Positions 1 to 13,100 of a DNA stretch of 64,000 nucleotides are shown in pieces; the stretch's first letter is position 1, and every line of letters starts with the position of its first letter. The stretch comes from Hofstenia miamia. Taxonomy: Eukaryota > Xenacoelomorpha > Acoela > Hofsteniidae. The notes under the pieces were generated by a model that was given only the letters and a program-made list of their open reading frames with translations, ran no database searches and was not told the origin of the DNA. Both the position numbers and the translations under genes were made by a program. Location: NCBI GenBank assembly GCA_900660155.1, contig CABFPE010000348.1:47264-111263 (forward strand), read 5' to 3'.

Positions 1-20
1 ATATATATATATATATATAG
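1..20. repeat. (AT)n microsatellite
   Basis: Pure AT dinucleotide run at the window edge; it probably continues to the left. Confidence 0.9.
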
Positions 21-75
21 GCTGGGCGATGCATCGACTAATCGAATCGAAATCGATGTGGATGCAATTATTGTT
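21..75. repeat. hAT-like terminal motif relic
   Basis: The stretch GGCTGGGCGATGCATCGA followed by several ATCGA-type words resembles the ends of hAT-family DNA transposons (CAGGGCTGGGCGAT... with ATCGA subterminal repeats). No matching opposite end or target duplication is visible, because the window begins here. This is family resemblance from memory only. Confidence 0.35.
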
Positions 76-1492
76 GAACACTTAAATAATTATTGTAGGC
101 TTGGAAAACGAAATTAAAAAGAATGAAATCAACTGCAGTCCCTAATAGTCTCGATTTGTTTTCACATACACTTTCATTTCCAATTTAGTCTTGCTGCAAT
201 GAATAGGCGTTCAGCTTTGTTTGTATTAAAAGGGACCACTTGAAATTTTATTAACCAATTTTTCTTCACTTGCCTTTCAAAGACTAGCAGGATTTTTATT
301 ACAAAATTTCCCAAGTACGTTATGTAATTAACAAGTACATCAGAGTTGGAATTGGGTTGGGCCTAAAGTTAGGTCGGGCTGGGCCGGGATTGGTCTGGGC
401 TTTGGTCCGGATTTTTCACATAGCAATTTGGTCCGAGCCGAGCGTGGGCCGAATGTCTTAATTAGTATTTGAAATACAGGAAGAAATTCACTTGAAAACC
501 TAAATTTTGCAAATGACAAAAACATTCTCTTTAAATTTAATCTGACCTTGCTAGAGTTTCTAAAGCATAGCTTTAGGGAGATTACCAATATATTTTGAAT
601 TTCCAAACATTTTTCCAATATTTGAGCGTCTAAAATATGTATTTTTATTACTAGATTTAGCTCCTGATTTTGAAGTATTGCTACTGGTTTTAATACATCT
701 GACAATTTTTCTTTTGTTATGGTTTTGCTAGTACATGTTTTAACACATTTGACAAATATTCATTTTGCATAGCGTTTCGACTTTGCATACCCTTTCACTT
801 TACGTTTCTAAATGCTAAGATCTTGAAATAGTATTCCAAAAAATCGTCAATAATCAAAATATGTGAAAGAAGAAATTGACCTTAGATTTTCTAATGTTTT
901 AATTTTGTTTTTTTTTATTTATTTCCCTATGAATCTTTCAGATTGATGAGTGATTAGAGAGAATTCTCCTTTACTTTAAGAAATTGATTTTGAACAAAAC
1001 TATTGCAAATTTTTGTTAACAAAAATATTTAACATGTACAAACATTATGAAATTTTTATATTAATTTGTAATCACAACAAACAAAGTTAGTAATATTAAC
1101 TTATTAAAATGCAAAAATAGCATACATTGTTGAATAAATGCAACTCTCACTACTTGAATCGTTGTGAAAACTGAATAGTGTGTTAAAATGAAGATATCAT
1201 TACGTCATAAGCATTGAATAAAATGCAAACTTCATGACTTGAGAATGAACAATGTCCATTCTGCAGCACTATTTCTCTTTGCTTACTGAAATCACTTTGT
1301 CGGTAGTTTTAGCGGTGTGACAATTGTTCAGTTTTGAAGATAATGACACTTTTAGTCCAACACATATTTATCCCAATTGTAGATGCGGGTAGGAAGACTC
1401 GTGCCAGTTAAAATAGCATATTCATGTGGATTTTCCGGGTCAACTCCAAGCCCACTCCAACAAGGTTTCTTGTCAAGCCCTCGTGGGCCACA
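76..1492. other. Non-coding stretch with a G-rich motif cluster
   Basis: I see no convincing coding region. At about 345-450 a run of related words (GGGTTGGGCC, GGTCGGGCTGGGCC, GGTCTGGGC, GGTCCGG) stands out from the AT-rich background. Such clusters occur in subterminal regions of some hAT elements, but no paired end is seen here. Confidence 0.5.
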
Positions 1493-2068
1493 CCAAGGCC
1501 TTTTGTAATCACGGCCTGGCGATTTGCAGTAAAATTAACAAAAATGAGGCCGCAAACATACTTCGCTACAGACCAAGATTTGATGCAAAAAATGATTTTA
1601 AATAACTAAATCAAAGAATTAGCTATTGTACACATCTATGCACCTTTTGGAGCGATTTGCTTCCTTTAAAATGGCAAAAACCACCTTCAAATATAATGAG
1701 GCCATTCACAATAAACAATCATCTTTCTGCATATCAAAATTTATGATTTGTCCTCATAAAAATCATCAAATATAGATATACGCAAGCAGAAATGTAGCTC
1801 TAACCTTTCTACTTTGAGATGATATATTTCTAGAAATTTAACTTACTTCTTTGCTTGTGAAAACCTTTAATTGTTTGATGAACCCTTTTTTTGTTGCCAA
1901 GGAAATGCAATGGCTGTAACTCCACAAATTTGATGGGAATTTCTTATATTCTTTGTATTGCATATTTGGACAAAATTTTACACTAATTCCCTACTTACAA
2001 AAGTATTTATTGCTACTTTTCGTTTTTTGTACTGCAAATCGCCAGGCCGTGATTAAAGTAGGCCTTGG
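1493..2068. mobile_element. TIR MITE, family 1, copy A
   Basis: A non-autonomous DNA element with no coding potential. Its ends are inverted: CCAAGGCC then TAATCACGGCCTGG and about a dozen more matching bases on the left (1493-1531), answered by the reverse complement at 2030-2068. The terminal repeat is about 40 bp with a few mismatches. The interior matches copy B at 42262-42680 (shared blocks around AAACAATCAT, CAAATATAGAT and GAAATGTAGC), so this is a dispersed family. No autonomous partner is visible. A target duplication could not be fixed because the outer boundaries differ between copies. Confidence 0.65.
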
Positions 2069-2846
2069 TGCATCCCAGGACAAATCATTAGTTAAAAAGA
2101 CAGCAAGNAATGTTTCAACAGATCTATTCAACATATTCCTTTGACTTACCTAATCACTATTCAATTTGTAAACGCTTATGTAATACTTTTTTTAAAGGAT
2201 ATGTCAACAAAATGACTAAAGAATTCTTTATTTATAAAGATGATGGATCTCTTTGCAGGCGTAAAAGAAAACTTCAATTTAATTAAATTTTGATTACATG
2301 TGTGGAGTTTTACTATTATTTTTGTACTTTTATTCTCAAACTGTACAATTGTGGTTTACAAATGTTATATACCATTTATTTCATTCATTATTTAGCTTCT
2401 ACTTTTATACAATTGGGCCTTCTTATTTTTTTACACTTATTAGATGACACAGAGTCCTTATTATTCAGAGCGTCCTTGGAATTTCTTATATTCTTTGTAT
2501 TGCATATTTGGACAAAATTTTACACTAATTCCCTACTTACAATCAAATATAGATATACGCAAGCAGAAATGTAGCTCTAACCTTTCTACTTTGAAATGAT
2601 ATATTTCTAGAAATTTAACTTACTTCTTTGCTTGTGAAAACCTTTAATTGTTTGATGAACCCTTTTTTTGTTGCCAAGGAAATGCAATGGCTGTAACTCC
2701 ACAAATTTGATGGGAATTTCTTATATTCTTTGTATTGCATATTTGGACAAAATTTTACACTAATTCCCTACTTACAAAAGTATTTATTGCTACTTTTCGT
2801 TTTTTGTACTGCAAATCGCCAGGCCGTGATTAAAGTAGGCCTTGGC
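2069..2846. repeat. Direct duplication of the MITE right half
   Basis: Positions 2543-2846 repeat 1766-2068 almost base for base (I see about one difference), and 2478-2541 is a further partial repeat of about 1937-1999. A single N at 2108 lies between the copies. This may be a tandem duplication of the element's right half or two allelic contigs joined without merging. The spacer 2109-2477 is non-coding. Confidence 0.7.
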
Positions 2847-3562
2847 CACACGTACAGACATTTTCAACAATCTCATCTCACAGTATTACTACAACAAAAA
2901 TTGTAAAAGAAATCGTATTTTCTAGCATTGAAATTTCACAAACTTTTGATTCTAATTAAGGAATTTATAATATATTACGTATATTTAAAAACACGACTTT
3001 TAATATAAAAAATTACAATCAGTTTGTTGAAGTAGAGAAATATAAATTTTGTTGATGTTCATGGTGCTACATTTGAAGTTTTTGTTTAAGAAACTGATTA
3101 TAGTAGTAATTATGTATATTTTAACGTGAAATTGAAAAAATATATTTTATAGTACCGAATCAAACACTACAAACATTAACTATAGTCATCTGAGAACTTT
3201 AAATTGCTTCAACACTCCATATTGGGAAAATTGATATTCTAAATTCCAGAGTCTTCTGTAAAATATTTCTTGTATTTATTCAAATACCGAATGAAAATCT
3301 TAATTTAATTACAATTAGGTTTTAATGATAATTTTTTGAAATATGGTAATTGTAAAGCTTTTTTTGGCAAAATCAATAAAATTTATTACAGAATCTATCA
3401 ATAAAAAATCGTGCTTTACCAGAAAAAATTTGTTGCAATTTGTGGGCATATTCACAGAAAAACTTAAGTTGTTCAGTGATAAAATTGTAAAAACACGAGT
3501 TTATATCAGATTAGCGAGCAGATATCTGGCTTTTATAAAACATATTTATCTAGTCAATAAGT
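2847..3562. other. Non-coding AT-rich stretch
   Basis: I see nothing beyond low-complexity AT-rich sequence. Short open frames here have no recognisable domain. Confidence 0.6.
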
Positions 3563-4010
3563 TTACCATGCTGTACAATACACCTCTCGAAGCGTTCGTA
3601 GTTTGAATCTATTAAATTTACTTGAATATCCCGGGAAATGCTTTGCTTCGATTGCCATATGTATTTCCGTAAATCGTGTGTGGGGTGTGGCCCCATCTTG
3701 TTGCAGAATCCAACCGTGCAGATGAAGGTGATTGGTGAATGACACAAACATCTTAAGAATCTCTATGCATCGGTCACTATTAACACTTTCGTTGTGTTTG
3801 TGAATTTTGTTGTAAAAACATTTTCTGGATAATGCACCCCAGACCATGATTTTCGGAGAAAACTTTGGAACCAGTTTTGTCGGCCTCATCCCGTTTTTCG
3901 CACTTCAAAACGTACTTTCATCATTAATGAATACGTTGTTGAAGAAATTCTCTACATTCCACAATCGGCAAAAATCAACCCACTTGCGCGCTTTTAAATG
4001 CGAAATCAAA
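3563..4010 (-). pseudogene. Tc1/mariner transposase, catalytic half (broken)
   Basis: Minus-strand remnant of a cut-and-paste DNA transposase of the Tc1/mariner (IS630) superfamily. In order it shows a segment with INDESTF, where the Asp of the DE pair is the first catalytic acid of the DDE/D nuclease fold, then VWGALSR (family W-G motif), and LQQDGATPHT, whose Asp is the second catalytic acid, followed by a weak PGYSS segment where families carry P-(x)-SPDLNPIE. The third acid region is not recognisable and the frame ends soon after. One TGA stop lies in frame just after INDESTF. The DNA-binding half of a similar transposase lies 1.55 kb upstream on the same strand (5561-5945), so this may be one element split by an insertion. 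It is non-functional as it stands. Confidence 0.8.
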
Positions 4011-5560
4011 GACTGCTAAAGAGAATGATAGACAACCAGAAAAACAGTGCAAAATAATGTAGAGGCCGCAAAAAATTTGCTTAAAAATCGTGCAAAATTC
4101 CGTTTGTTTCCTTAAATTTAAAGGATGCTAGATGTCACGAAGATATCATTCTGCCTTTGCAATCCAACACCCGTTGAAACTTGGCGTTGAGAGAAATGGC
4201 GATTTTGTGAAATTGACTGATTGGAAAGTAATGAAGGTATATGGAGGATTGATGAAAAGAGAGTAAGGATAATATGACTTTTCCTTCTGGTCATCAATGA
4301 TATCTACAAGTTCTCATGTTGGATATATCTTTTTCAGTCTAAAAATAAAATCATTATATAGGAAATTTATATTTAAGGAAAAAATTGATCAACAATATTG
4401 GCATATAAGTAGGTTAAGCCACAAGTTAAACCAGCTCTACACCCACTCTTGCTCAACAGAAAAGTTTGAATAGGAAAATCACGCAATGATAATATTATTC
4501 TTTTTCAATAATTCTGTAATAACACTACTGAGCACTATTACAAACAATAGCAATTCAGCCAGAGAGGAATGTGGGATAAATATTTGGTAGAAAATAGTAA
4601 CTTATTTTTGAAATTTTAGCCCAAGTCCTCCCTTACAATATATATTTATAGTGTTAATGTAATCTTCGTAACTCAATGTAGTTTTTAATACAAATGTAAA
4701 TATCTCCGAAATATTTCGCTACGTAGGCCTTTGTTCAAAAAAGTTATACATATAAAAAATACGTATAAACATATAATATAGTTAATGGTAAATAACTGCA
4801 TTCATGTTAGCTTACCTTCAAAATATTGGAAAAAATAGCTAACCAAGACTGAGGTTTGTCATTATTATACCCATTATACCGGAAAAATTAGTGCAGTGGG
4901 GTCGACAAGATTAGCATTGCAGTTCGACTTGTAGGATACAAACACTAAGATTGGCAAACGTTTACATAGTTTGTGGTGATAATACTCATAATCGCTCATT
5001 GTCCTTCCATCTCAAAAAATTGCTTTAAATTTTTTCCACTATTAGTTTTCGATATATCAATCGCGCTTTTTGAAGATGGACTGGTAATGTAATGATGGAA
5101 GTGAGAAGACTTGCCTAAGGTATTTAATTTGTTCTGTTGAAGTAGCATAGAATGTGCCCATCGCACAAGAGAAGCGCTGATAATGAAATTGCTGAAGATT
5201 TAAATTTTATGCGGCAGCAGTCAACGTTAACTAATTTCGATAAAATTTGTCCGACAAGGTTTTCTAATGATGTGCAACATCTTGGCCTTATGCACAACTG
5301 TATTCAAGCAAGTAAAATATTTGCTAATTGTGCAAAGAACACCTTAATCAACATTTCACTTATGAGGCATTTCAATGTAATGTATTTATTAATGCTACAG
5401 AATTGAATTTCTGTGTCAGAAATATTCGAAAATGCGTGTAGTGATCGATATAAATCAAAATGCTTCAATTTACTGCGACATTTTCTACGCTTACATGAAA
5501 AATGGAACTATTATATTTGCAGCCTCCCCATTTTTCGCAATATGCGCGGCGTTGTATATC
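4011..5560. other. Spacer between the two transposase halves
   Basis: About 1.55 kb of AT-rich DNA. An open frame at 5152-5406 (plus, 84 codons) has no domain that I recognise. A typical Tc1/mariner element is 1.3-1.6 kb with a protein of about 340 residues, so this spacer is far too long to be the missing 30-40 residues. It is either inserted DNA or flank between two separate fragments. I see no terminal repeats that decide this. Confidence 0.5.
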
Positions 5561-5945
5561 CATTTCTTTAAAATTAGGTATTTAAAATATTAGGTATTTT
5601 TCTATGAAGCCTTTTTGTAATTCCAGCATCTTTCAAGTATCCGTACACAGTTCCATTGGATAAATTAATACCATGACTAACCTCAAATATATTTTTATAT
5701 CATCTGTTGAGAATGGTCAATTTCGTAGGGGCAAGCATTACAAGAGACTTTTTTTGTGTTGAGTCCAGAACTTGAGGCTGACCACTTCCAGCCTTTCTCT
5801 TTAGAGGTCCCCTTGCTGTAGCACCCTTATAATGCAATAGAATCTGGCACGGGACATTTTGCAAATCTTCCAAACTTCTTTAATGTCTGTCGTAGCATTC
5901 ACATATAAATGTTCAAGTAAATCACGCTTGTGTTGAAGCACCATG
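5561..5945 (-). pseudogene. Tc1/mariner transposase, DNA-binding half (broken)
   Basis: Minus-strand remnant of the N-terminal paired-type helix-turn-helix region of a Tc1/mariner transposase. The first HTH reads LQHKRDLLEHLYVNATTDI and on through VWKICKMSRARFY. It is followed by the linker KRKAGSGQPQVLDSTQKKSL (the GRPR-like/linker position) and a second HTH with FEVSHGINLSNGTVYGYLK and DAGITKRLHRK. At least two frame shifts separate these pieces (one close to the probable start at about 5943, one before KRKAGSG), and a TGA stop lies before the second HTH. The DDE half lies at 3563-4010 on the same strand. The family assignment is firm; whether the halves belong to one insertion is inference. 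Confidence 0.8.
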
Positions 5946-6113
5946 TTGAAGGACTAGAGAAAGATAAAATATGGCGGGAACATTAATTAAATGAATCAGG
6001 TTATTTTAAGTGCACTATCGTATTTCAAAATTCAGAATGATTCATGGGCTAAATGCATAGAAGAAAATTCACTTGCAAGTTACCTCGGAAAAGTCTCATT
6101 GTTTTTCTGACTG

Positions 6114-6161
<48 letters not shown>

Positions 6162-6904
6162 TGGATATATATTTTCAAAAAATTTTTTTACAACTTTATT
6201 CTAGAACAATTAATATCACTTGAAAATGTGTATAATTTTCATATTTCCTTATGGGTATATACTGTTAGATGTAGGCGCATGCTAAAATATTTGTATAACA
6301 AACATAGCAACAATTTTTCTAGATTGCTTGTGGCGATCAATGGGTTCTCTTTGGCTCTTTTCCTCAACATCTAGTTCATTATTAAGATCAACAGAATTTG
6401 TATCGCAAAATTAATCATTGTCCGTGATTCTAACAATAGTACAAAGCGTATATAAAAATACATTTTTTGAATAATTTGCTAAAATTTGACCTATTAATTA
6501 GAATTTGCTCAAATTCATGTATCAAGATCTTTATGCAGATGTGATAGTCTAACAATACTAAAAAATATTTAGGTAATTTTTTAAAGAGTGCTGTTCAGGA
6601 GTTGCTCTGTACAAAGGAAAAAACTGGATCATGCACTCTTTGTACGCCAAAATCTCGATTTCAGAAGTACAGAATGTATCTTATGAATATATGCTTATAT
6701 ATAAGGTCTTTAATCTAAAAAATACATATGGTGATACACAACACTGAAGAACGTGAATTTCAAACAATAGTATACCTAGATTTCTAATAAAATATGAACT
6801 TTGATATTTCTATGTATAAATGTTTTGCAAAAGTTGTTTATTTATCAGTGAACTTAGATTGTGAATGCTTTGTATGGCTTAGTTAATTTACATGTATATT
6901 ATGG

Positions 6905-6940
<36 letters not shown>

Positions 6941-7818
6941 CTAAATGTAACAATATAAAACACCATGGTTTACATGGCTGTATTAATTAACCTCAATTAG
7001 CATTGAAAAATAAGTAAGTACACAAATAAATATTTTTAAAATTTTTTTCGGCTAAAACCAAACATACTCTTCTAGTAGGATGTGTCAAACTTCTCAGCTG
7101 CTATTTACTCTTGAATGTTTTTACGACCTAAAACTGTTCAAATTTTTATTAGTTTTCAAGCTTCATTTCAAGTGTAAAATTTTTATTTTCATAAACGCAA
7201 ATCCTCATAAACCTATTTCTATTACATGTAGTGTAGCTTTTAAGTAAAAATCGATATGCCCACATTTTTGATGGATTTTGTCAAAGCCTCTTAGGAAATA
7301 TTGAAAGTCTTTTACATGGACACATCTATTAGGTTGCACAATAGGTATAAACCGGCGTGAATGGCACTGTTCCTGTCAGTTTTACATCTTAAACTGGTTG
7401 CATAGGGGTCAAATAAAGTCTGCTAAGCGATGAGAATTTGTTTTCTGCATGATTTCGGAATATACACTCGTTGCTGTCACATGATTAAATCATCATGAAT
7501 ATGCATTTCATGCTTGATCTTTTCTATGTTAATTAAATCTATCTCTTTATCTCTTCTAATGAATGGATGTAAAGCATTGAATGACACAATCAAAACTGAC
7601 TGCTGTTGTCTATTCTTTAGAAATTGCTATTCTTCTTTAGAAGCTTTCTCAAGGGAGTGGTAATGTCAGAATATCTTGGAATGAACTGTAAAATTTTTCA
7701 CAACGATTAATCTTTCAAGGATACTTTATAAGTTTATTTTCAGAAATATTTATTGCTTCTATTGTTTTTAAATCTAGTTGATCCATCTTTGTTCACAATG
7801 AATCCTTTGTATTTTATT
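5946..7818. other. Non-coding stretch with two AT microsatellites
   Basis: No gene is recognised. (AT)n runs occupy about 6116-6159 and 6906-6938. The remainder is AT-rich with no protein-like frame. Confidence 0.6.
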
Positions 7819-8640
7819 TCATCTGCCATTAGTTGAAGTTAAAATCTTTATGTCTAGATCTAGAATGGAACAGAAAAGGTTAAAAGTCGACATGTTTTGT
7901 TCTTTTGTAGATGTAGTGATACAGATATCGAAATGAATGGCTATAAAATTTAATATATCTCCGAAATTTTTGTCAATCATTGATTGCAATTTATCTGCAG
8001 CCATAGCTTATATTAAGTAAGCCATGCTGCAGCAGATGATAATCCAAAGGGTAATCTATTCCAGTGGTATCGACCAAATGGCGTATTAAGCATGCATAAC
8101 CTTGCTGATGGTTTAGATATCGATATGTACCCTTAATAATTAGAGAAGTCTACTTCTGTAAAATAGCTCTTTCCATCAAAGAATTCTCGTGGCCTTGGGT
8201 TTGAAGGTGGCTAGTGATATTTTCTAACGATTCTTTATTTGAGGTCTCTTTATCAAATTTAACCTAAATCACTAGTTCATAGGTTTCATCTACCGTAGAA
8301 ATTATTCCGAACCCTTCCAGTTGTTGCAACGTTTCCTTGAACTATAGGATAATTGCTACTTTGTAAAGTCTAGGGGTGCATGGCAAGCTTTGCATTTTAT
8401 CAAAGAGCGTTCATATGTCCTCATCATCATCATGCCCCTTAGCTGAGAATTTTTTCTTAATAGAGCTTTCCGGGTCCTCTGCAAAAATTGTGATAGCACT
8501 TTCTCAACGTGCTTACTTCGTCCCTTAGAGTCTTCAAATCTCACACCAAGAATTCCAGTTTTGAGTGATGTTTCAATGCCACGAATGGGCTTTGTTTCCA
8601 AAAGTACAACCAAAGATTTCACATTTGTCTAAATTCGCAT
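7819..8640 (-). mobile_element. Ty3/gypsy reverse transcriptase fossil
   Basis: Old Ty3/gypsy LTR-retrotransposon fossil on the minus strand. Recognisable fragments run in pol order: a segment before RT, a piece resembling NTPFGRYHWNRLPFGLSS (typical gypsy RT palm/thumb text), and a later piece containing KLQSMIDKNFGDILNF that corresponds to the stretch leading into the RT active site. It is heavily broken (roughly six or more interruptions), with no LTRs, integrase or gag seen nearby. Its decay is far greater than that of the gypsy copies elsewhere in the window, so it is the oldest retroelement here. It belongs to a different gypsy lineage from the others. Confidence 0.65.
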
Positions 8641-10404
8641 TTTTCCAATGATTCCCTCTTCAATTGTGGCATTGACTGAGCCTCCTATCCCCCTGATATA
8701 CTTTTGTTTTTAAAGAATCCCAAAAGTTCTCAATTCTAATTTGCATATAATTATAATAGGTGATAATGAAACGCTCACCTGCATTTCAGACCTGATTTAG
8801 TTCAGAATCAAAATTGACCTAATTAAAACCTGTTCAATCCTGATGCTCAGAGATGAAGAGATGTCATAAATGTAACTTTGTCCTCGTCTTGATTTAAATG
8901 TTCCCTTTTCTAATTCAATGTGCCTGATTGCAAATATAAGTATTAGTTATTAACATATTCTAAAAAATCATTCCAATAAAAAATTATTTGTCAAATTTAT
9001 AGTCATGCAAACATAGTAACATATTGAATTTATTTACGTTGGCATTTGATAAATACCAATTATGATACTACAATTAGAGGAAAATAGAGATAAAATTGTC
9101 ACTGGGTAAACAGGTTAACCTTATGATTACATCAAACCTAATTATAGATCCACAAGGTACTTTTGTGATTGATGTTTTCATTGACAGAATACAGTAATTA
9201 TATATTGTTATCATTTTTAAGTAATGAAGGAAGGAAAGGAAAGCTGTTAAGTAAAATACCACAACGATGCTGACTTTTCCATTTAATAAAATCGAAATGA
9301 TCAAAATACATGGATATTGTCAAATCTGATTGCGATCCTGTTTTGACAATTCAAACCTGACCTGACCTGATCAATCCTGATAGAATTGATCTAAAAATCC
9401 TGACCTGACCCAATACTAAAAGATGAGGACTTATGGTGCAGAATCGGCCGAAAATTTGAATTTTTTAAATAATTAATGACCGTAGTAAATAGCTCCAAGT
9501 GCAATTATACTAGTAATGACTTTTGTTACAAAGGAATAGCAGTTACAACAATTACTTCAAAGAAATACTCTTTATTTTATTATTTTCAAAAATAATCTTC
9601 TAATGAATCTTGTGATTTTTTCTTTCACACTAATATTTTTATCTGCTCTTAATCTAGAATAAAATATTGAAGCCTTAGGTTATAAGCTGGTGCATTTGAA
9701 TATTACCAAAATTCAGATAAACGTCTTGTATTTGTATGTATGTATTGTATATTTTATGACGCTATTCAGATAAATTGCCAATTCTTAATTGTCAATATTT
9801 ATCTGAATAAAGAATATCTTATCTTGATGAAGGAATCAAATAAAAGCTGAAAAAGCAAAATATTTAGATATAGAGGTAGACGCTATTATTGGGATTTGAC
9901 ATGCAAAGAGGAGTTATTATGAAATTCCAGGCATTTATTGAAAATTACTAATCTTAGTTTTTTGTTGGAAATATCATTTAAACATGTAGTAAGACGACGT
10001 TTTTTACAAAAATTTCTCATATTTTTCTAGATTTAATAAGTTTATTCCTTTTTGTAAAATCATAGAGCAAATACTGTGTGTTGTTTGAGCCTTAGGTTAC
10101 CCTTGACATTGATGCTTCATACCTTCAGTAGAAATTTAGTCATGCTTTTGCATACTTATATACTCAATATTACTTTCAAAAAATTAATATTTTATGCTTA
10201 GTTACTCAACTTATTAATGAACTTTTATCAGGCTGGCCTTTGTCGGCTGTGTGGAATTTTCAGTTTGTTGTGTACACCCACAACAATGTTGTGTGGGGTA
10301 TGCAAATCCAGCGTCACAATTTTACTTTTATCCAAAATGAATTTAATCCACATATTATTATTTTTATTTCAAACTTACTAACAAACCCCGTATTTTTATT
10401 TATG
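8641..10404. other. Non-coding stretch with CCTGACCTGA word clusters
   Basis: No gene is seen. Words of the type CCTGACCTGACCTGATC and AATCCTGAT cluster at about 8785-8855 and 9335-9415, possibly the subterminal repeats of a degraded DNA transposon. At 10277-10298 a short perfect-looking hairpin (CCCACAACA / TGTTGTGTGGG) occurs. Neither is assigned to a family. Confidence 0.45.
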
Positions 10405-13100
10405 CAAGAAACCTGATTGTACCAAACAGATAAACATAATCAGAGACAGAGAGGCTTATTATGAGGATGAGGATCTGAAAGATTCAGAGAATGAAATGAA
10501 TGAAGCATCACAGAGTGACAAAGAGTCAGAAAATTAGCTAGAGTGCTGACTCATAAAAACTGTGCCTCTATAATGATCTTGACGAATCTGGATAACATAA
10601 ATATGATATCAATAATGATTAATGATGTGATGACAAAAGCAATGATCAATACTGGAGCAGCAACTTTGATAATTACAGACAAGTGTACAACAAAATTAGT
10701 TTTCAAACAGGAAGACTTGAACAGCTGTAATAAATGATCAATCAATGCATCAGGAGAGTATATTGACACAAAAGGAATGATAAATGCAGTGCAGATGAGA
10801 ATAAAAAACACGACATTTGAGCAATCTGCTACCATATTAGTTTATATTGGGGAATGATTTCCTAACAAACAATGGATGTGTCATATTTTTCTGCAAATAG
10901 GACAATAAAAGTAAAGGAGGACGAAATTGAAATCAAAGAGGAAGAAGGAAGACACAAAATGATCATGTTTGAATTGCAGGAGGACATTCATCTGCAGCCA
11001 CACCAATGGCGGATGCATACAATACAGACCAGAAGTCCCAATAACAGCTGACATATTGCAATATGACAACAAGGGAATTAACATGAAGAGAGTATCAATG
11101 CTGTCCAGTGTGTACACAGTAAAGAATGGAAAGGGGAAAATATAAATTCTCAACATGACAGATCATCAACTTAAAGAAATTTCACATAAGGATATACAGA
11201 AAATATATCAAATCCAACATCAGACTCATTTGGAGAGTGATAGAGGAGAATGATAGGGTGAGTAATTTGCATGGTAGACTCAAGGACTTGCAAATGAAAA
11301 CAGCATGTACTCCACATGGCTGACTCAAGGGTGAGTGGACAAGCACCATCAAAGTCATGAGTACTCCCAAAAGCTGACTCAAGTGCATAGGGATGAAAGC
11401 AAATGAAGAAGATGCAAACAGAATACCAGAAATAAGAAAAGAGGATTACCCACACCTGGTGGAGATGGAAATTACACAATTAAGAGAGATGTTGGAAAGA
11501 CACAAATGAATATTCAATTATGGAGAAATAAGTGTGGGACAAGCAATAGGTGATAAGCACAAAATAGTTACAACAATGGACAAACCTATAAAGCTACCAG
11601 TCAGAAGAGTGGCAGAGCAAATGAAGGATGAATACAAATGCATACTAGATGAATTAATTGACAATAACCTTATTCACCCAATTGAAAGCATGTATGCAGC
11701 ACCAACAGGGTTCATGAAGCAAGGAGATTAGTATCACTTGTGCATAGACTTCCACAAGCTGAACAAAGTAATGAAGAAAGACTCATACCCTCTTCCACAA
11801 ATAGAGGACATGCTATATGAGGCAAGTAAGCACACGTACTTTACAACAATAGATTTATGCAAAGTGTACTGTCAGGTGAAGATGGAAGAAGATGATATTG
11901 AAAAAACAGCATTTATAACACCATATGGATTGTATGAATGGATATACATGGCATTTGGACTATGCAATACGCCAGCAACCTTTCAAAGATACATCACAAA
12001 AGTGCTGAAGAACAAGACACACAGAATCAAAGATGGAGTCAATGTATGCATAGATGATATAATAGTGACAAGTTACATGATACAAGAGTACTTAGAGAAA
12101 TTGGAAAGGACTTTGACAATATTGGAGAAAGCAGGACTCTACATTAATGGAAACAAGTGTGACATACTGAAAGAGAAAATAGTATTCTTAGGAAGAACTA
12201 TTGAGAAGGGCAGAATATGCACAAAAGACAATGCAAGGGAGATGATCTGAAGAATAGAAAGGCTGAATAATAAAAAAGACATACAAAGGATAATGGGATT
12301 CTTCAACTTTTATCCCAAATATTGCTGAAAAAACAGTAAAAATGACCAAATTGATGAGGAAATTGTTGCCATTTGCATGGACATGGCAATAACACAGATT
12401 TTTGGATGTTACTACTGGAATACCAAATAGATTCAGTTAAAATAGATGGGGAGAAAAAGCTGTTCCAGTTCCTACCACAACCAGAGTATGAGGGATTGCC
12501 TGAGATAAATGTGGACAAGAAGGAGCAAGCAGTATTATCAAACTGATGAAAGAGGAAATATCTGAACAAGATATAGTAGAAAAGCAGAGACAATTTGCCA
12601 CAAGAAAAAAAAATCAGCCATGAGATAACAACATAATTATAACAGAAAAATTTATAGGCATGCACATAAGGTAGGAGACAAAGTATATGCATTCACACCA
12701 ACAAAACTCACAGACACAAACCAAGTTTGAAAATTAACAACAGCATGGTCTGGACCTTACACAGTAATACAGCACTACCAAATAATGATTACATGCTGGA
12801 CAATAATAGAATATTACATTTTCAAAACCTCAAGAGAGCAACACTGGACATTGAAGAGATGAAGATAGATGAGAACGCCAACATCCTAATAAGCCAAATT
12901 AATATATGACATGTATGATTTAGATAGCCTGCCTGAGGAAGAATTTGAGGAAGAATTCACAGCAGAAATCAGAGATGAATGCATAGGAGAGAGAGTACTG
13001 CCCTGAAAGACAGCAAGAAATAAACATATATATAACCCTGAAATAGCAGTGCAACAATGTTAGTTAATGCATGGACAGTTTATATACAATCCTGAAAATG
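10405..13100 (+). mobile_element. Ty3/gypsy pol copy A (truncated, broken)
   Basis: Ty3/gypsy LTR-retrotransposon fossil read on the plus strand. It starts inside the gag zinc-knuckle region (KKPDCTKQ), continues with a protease-like part (about 10540-10740), a spacer, and a well-preserved reverse transcriptase (about 11530-12250) with VCIDDIIVTS at the active-site position and the family text AFGLCNTPATFQRY. It ends with RNase H remnants and a pol C-terminal tail. No integrase core and no LTR are seen in this copy. It carries roughly six to ten breaks. It is nearly identical to the minus-strand stretch 29386-33050, so either the copies diverged recently or one is an assembly duplicate. Confidence 0.85.

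Noticed and set aside
5152-5406. 84-codon plus-strand frame as a host gene
   Set aside because: No recognisable domain, no splice partners, and it lies in the spacer between two transposase fragments.
11171-11479. 102-codon minus-strand frame, mirrored at 31976-32284
   Set aside because: Antisense shadow of the gypsy pol spacer; it is repeated only because the whole segment is duplicated.
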